Shown here in pieces: positions 15,645 to 17,977 of a DNA stretch of 17,977 bases; the stretch's first letter is position 1, and each line of letters begins with the position of its first letter. Under the pieces are notes generated by a model. The model did not search any database. It saw only the letters and a program-made list of their open reading frames with translations, and was not told where the DNA came from. The DNA lies in the NCBI GenBank assembly GCA_019746355.1, contig JAIESC010000015.1:1-17977 (forward strand). Direction: 5' to 3'. The DNA comes from Xanthobacteraceae bacterium (GTDB lineage Bacteria; Pseudomonadota; Alphaproteobacteria; Rhizobiales; Xanthobacteraceae). The position numbers and the translations under genes are program-made.

Positions 15645-17977
15645 TCGCCGCTCCCGTAGATGTCATTGTCGTCGACGCCTGCGGTCAACGACCATTCCTT
15701 GACGCGCGCCAGGTGATCGTAGGTGCCATAGCGCGTGGTCCACATCGGGTGGACCAGCGAGTAGTAGGGCGTCTGCGGATCGGAAAATTTCTGCAAAAGC
15801 TGCGTCAGCTCGGCGAATGCTTCGTCGGCCTGTGCGTTCGCGTCGGTACCTTCAAATTCGATCGTCCGAAGCTCACCCGGCTGCACGCCGCCACTGAGCC
15901 GCACATAGGCAAGTTCCGAGACCGATCCGCCTTTGGGGATGCCGTCGAATTCGCCATGGCGGAGGATCGCGGCCTCGAGCGTCAATTGCGGGGCGAGTCC
16001 CGCCTGCACCTGCTTGCTGGTCGGCGGCGCGCCGGTCTTGAAATCCAGAATGGCGTAGCGGCCGTCGGCGAGGCACTCGATGCGGTCCGCGCGCACCGTC
16101 AGCTTGAAGGTCTCGTGGCCGAACGGAATTTCCAGATGCCCGCCGGTCTCGACGTTCAGGAGCGCGAGGCCCGAGCGCCGCTCCCTCTCGAAATGCGCGA
16201 ACCACTCGGCGATCCGCTTGAACCGCGGCCACCAGAACGCCTTCGCCTCGGGATAATCCGACAGCGGTTTGAAATGCTTCTCGCCGATCGCGGTCAGCGC
16301 GGCCGCCGGATCGTCCGGCAAGGCCTGCGGATGGGTTTTCGCGAATTCGCCGATGGAATTGTGAATCACCGTGCCGCGGTCGGCGGCGCCCGGCGGCGTG
16401 TCGATGTCGTCGAGCGGCTGAAGATCCAGCACGTGCTTGGCATAGATCGTGTAGGGGTCACGCAGCCAGTGCTCGATCTCGGTGACGCTGAGCCGTTTGG
16501 GCCGCGCTTCGAACGGCGGCCGCGGCTCGGGCCGCTCCACGGGTTTGGCTGCGCCCGTCGGCTCGTCGAGCCTGCGCGCCCATGCGAGATACTGCTCGCC
16601 TTTGCCCAGCGCAGCCTTCCAGCGCTCGTCGCCGGCCACCGCCGCAAGCCGCTGCACGAAACGCGAGGCGACCGTCGGCGCGCCGGCCTGGCGGGCGGCG
16701 CGGGTGAGAATGACTTCGGCCGCGCCGAGCGCCTGCGCGAAGTCATGCGCCGACAAGCCGATGCGCCGCTCCGGCAGGTCGAGGCCGAGCTCGTGGCGCA
16801 TTGGCCGGCTGAGCCAGGGGTCGGCGCGCGTCTCCGGCGGCCACACGCCTTCGACCAGTCCGCCCAGCACCAGCCGGTCCACCGATTGCAGACGCGCCTC
16901 GAGCGGACCGAAGATGCGGACCCGTACGTTCTGTTCCGGACGCCGCACCACGGTTTCGGCGATGGCCATCTGGAACAGCTCGGGATATTCGGCGGGTTCG
17001 ATCTCGATCGATCCGGCCCCCACAATTTCGCTGAACGCTCTGCCCAAATCGTCGTTCATCACCCCAAGGTTCTGCAGCGCCTGGGCGTGAGATGCGGCGA
17101 TGGCGGCGAAGGTCGCGGGCCTCTTGGGCAGCGTTTCCAGCGGCGTGAGCGCCGCCTTGAGGCGCTCGATCAAGGCGCCGGCGGCAGTCAGCTCGCGATC
17201 CGTGAGCGCGGTGCGCGGATCGGACCAATGCAGCGACGACGCCTCGTTCTGCTTCAATTTCGCAAGCTCCTCGCGAAAGGTCGCAAGCGCGTGCGCCAGG
17301 CCTTCGGCGCCCGGCTTCGGGCGCGGGCCGCGCAACACCGCGCGCTCCAGCACCGCCGCCGCATGGCGGTCGAGCGCGCATATCTCGTGCTTGAGCATCG
17401 CCAGCAGGGTCACCGGCGGCAGCCCCTCGATCGCGGCCTCGGCGACCAGCCTTGCGAACACGCCGGCCGGCGTGTCGGACAGTGCGTCGCCGCCGGAGTC
17501 GTCCACCGGCACATTCCAGCGCGCCAGCGCCGCGAGCACGCGGCGGGCGAGCGCGCGGTCCGGCGTCACCAGCGCCGCGGTCTTGTCCGGCGTCTCCATC
17601 GCCTCGCGCAGCGCGATCGCGATCGCCAGCGCTTCCTCTTCGGCGCTGCCGGCTTCAATGACGGTGATATCGCGGAACGCGGCGTCCGCGCGGGCGGCGA
17701 AGGCCGCCGACGTCAACTGTTCCTGCCACAGGTCGCTGGCGGCCGCCGGGCGCAGCGCCTCGGACGCGACGATCTCGCGGCCATGCGCCGCCGGTGCGCC
17801 GAGCGGCTCCACCGCCTCGCGCGCGAGCTGCATGCGCTTGAGCAAGGCATGCATGGCGAACTGCGGATGGTTGTGCACCACCTCGCCGTCGTCCTGGGCC
17901 TTCCCTTGGCCGATCCGGTCCCAGGTCGGCGCATCGAGCGCGGTGTCGAGGCCCGGCAGGATCACGGCGCCTTGCGG
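15641..17977 (-). CDS. addB: AddB subunit, C-terminal 778 residues (5' end outside window)
   Basis: The frame stays open to the window edge (first visible residues PQGAVILPGLD); the GTG at 17965 is internal. Full AddB is about 1000 residues or more, so roughly the last three quarters are present. AddB is an inactivated helicase carrying the second nuclease of the AddAB complex. In fragment numbering, GTVIH (535-539), VRADRIE with Asp631, ILDFKTG with Asp645 and Lys647, and APQLTLEAA form a complete nuclease core. The nuclease part contains only one cysteine (Cys635) and the visible fragment two, so the four-cysteine iron-sulfur cluster known from Bacillus AddB is missing. Middle segments such as LVLGGLVEGVWPPETRADPW are typical of alphaproteobacterial AddB. 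Its stop overlaps the addA start. Confidence 0.95.
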   Translation of the reverse strand, partial: PQGAVILPGLDTALDAPTWDRIGQGKAQDDGEVVHNHPQFAMHALLKRMQLAREAVEPLGAPAAHGREIVASEALRPAAASDLWQEQLTSAAFAARADAAFRDITVIEAGSAEEEALAIAIALREAMETPDKTAALVTPDRALARRVLAALARWNVPVDDSGGDALSDTPAGVFARLVAEAAIEGLPPVTLLAMLKHEICALDRHAAAVLERAVLRGPRPKPGAEGLAHALATFREELAKLKQNEASSLHWSDPRTALTDRELTAAGALIERLKAALTPLETLPKRPATFAAIAASHAQALQNLGVMNDDLGRAFSEIVGAGSIEIEPAEYPELFQMAIAETVVRRPEQNVRVRIFGPLEARLQSVDRLVLGGLVEGVWPPETRADPWLSRPMRHELGLDLPERRIGLSAHDFAQALGAAEVILTRAARQAGAPTVASRFVQRLAAVAGDERWKAALGKGEQYLAWARRLDEPTGAAKPVERPEPRPPFEARPKRLSVTEIEHWLRDPYTIYAKHVLDLQPLDDIDTPPGAADRGTVIHNSIGEFAKTHPQALPDDPAAALTAIGEKHFKPLSDYPEAKAFWWPRFKRIAEWFAHFERERRSGLALLNVETGGHLEIPFGHETFKLTVRADRIECLADGRYAILDFKTGAPPTSKQVQAGLAPQLTLEAAILRHGEFDGIPKGGSVSELAYVRLSGGVQPGELRTIEFEGTDANAQADEAFAELTQLLQKFSDPQTPYYSLVHPMWTTRYGTYDHLARVKEWSLTAGVDDNDIYGSGE

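Noticed and set aside
12969..15659. Long plus-strand open frames (441 and 437 codons) opposite addA
   Set aside because: Both are antisense shadows of the unmistakable addA gene; composition is Arg/Gly/Glu-rich and without motifs.

Overview
The window is a 17,977-base stretch of high-GC chromosome. Gene order, protein sequences and repeat style suggest an alphaproteobacterium of the order Hyphomicrobiales (Rhizobiales), probably near Bradyrhizobium, Rhodopseudomonas, Pseudolabrys or Rhodoplanes. The grounds are the order rpsA-sppA-ihfB-lapA followed by trpF-trpB-trpA-accD-folC and a convergent trxA-addA-addB block, a zinc-ribbon-less AccD, and dispersed palindromes of the 'gtcatyccggggc...gccccggaatgac' kind. 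The genus is inference.

Left part (1-2794, + strand): the 3' end of rpsA and its terminator, a 136-base palindromic repeat that can be drawn as a cloverleaf, sppA, ihfB, a decayed GIY-YIG nuclease gene framed by two ~70-base inverted repeats, and a LapA-domain membrane protein. rpsA-ihfB-lapA is an old conserved neighbourhood; sppA and the GIY-YIG unit are interposed.

Middle (2817-5147, + strand): an ornithine cyclodeaminase/mu-crystallin family enzyme, then a 171-base spacer with two perfect palindromes, then a two-domain protein in which both the response-regulator receiver domain and the EAL domain have lost key residues.

Tryptophan / fatty-acid / folate block (5242-10706, + strand): trpF, trpB, a small two-helix membrane protein, and trpA are tightly coupled by start-stop overlaps (4, 1 and 4 bases). 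accD (acetyl-CoA carboxylase) and folC (folylpolyglutamate synthase) follow with gaps of 144 and 62 bases. The trp genes cover anthranilate isomerisation and the final indole/serine steps.

Right part (17977-10716, - strand): addB (its 5' part lies beyond the window), addA overlapping it by 4 bases, trxA with a strong hairpin terminator, and a LigC-type ATP-dependent DNA ligase that ends 9 bases from folC in convergent orientation. AddAB processes DNA double-strand ends for RecA-dependent repair; the ligase is a separate repair enzyme and no Ku gene is visible here.

Most of the window is ordinary housekeeping DNA. I do not see a convincing new multi-gene system. The points most worth a second look are the GIY-YIG relic with its terminal inverted repeats, the doubly degenerate receiver-EAL protein with palindromes upstream, the membrane protein embedded between trpB and trpA, and the cloverleaf repeat. 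No tRNA, rRNA, CRISPR array or intact insertion sequence was seen.
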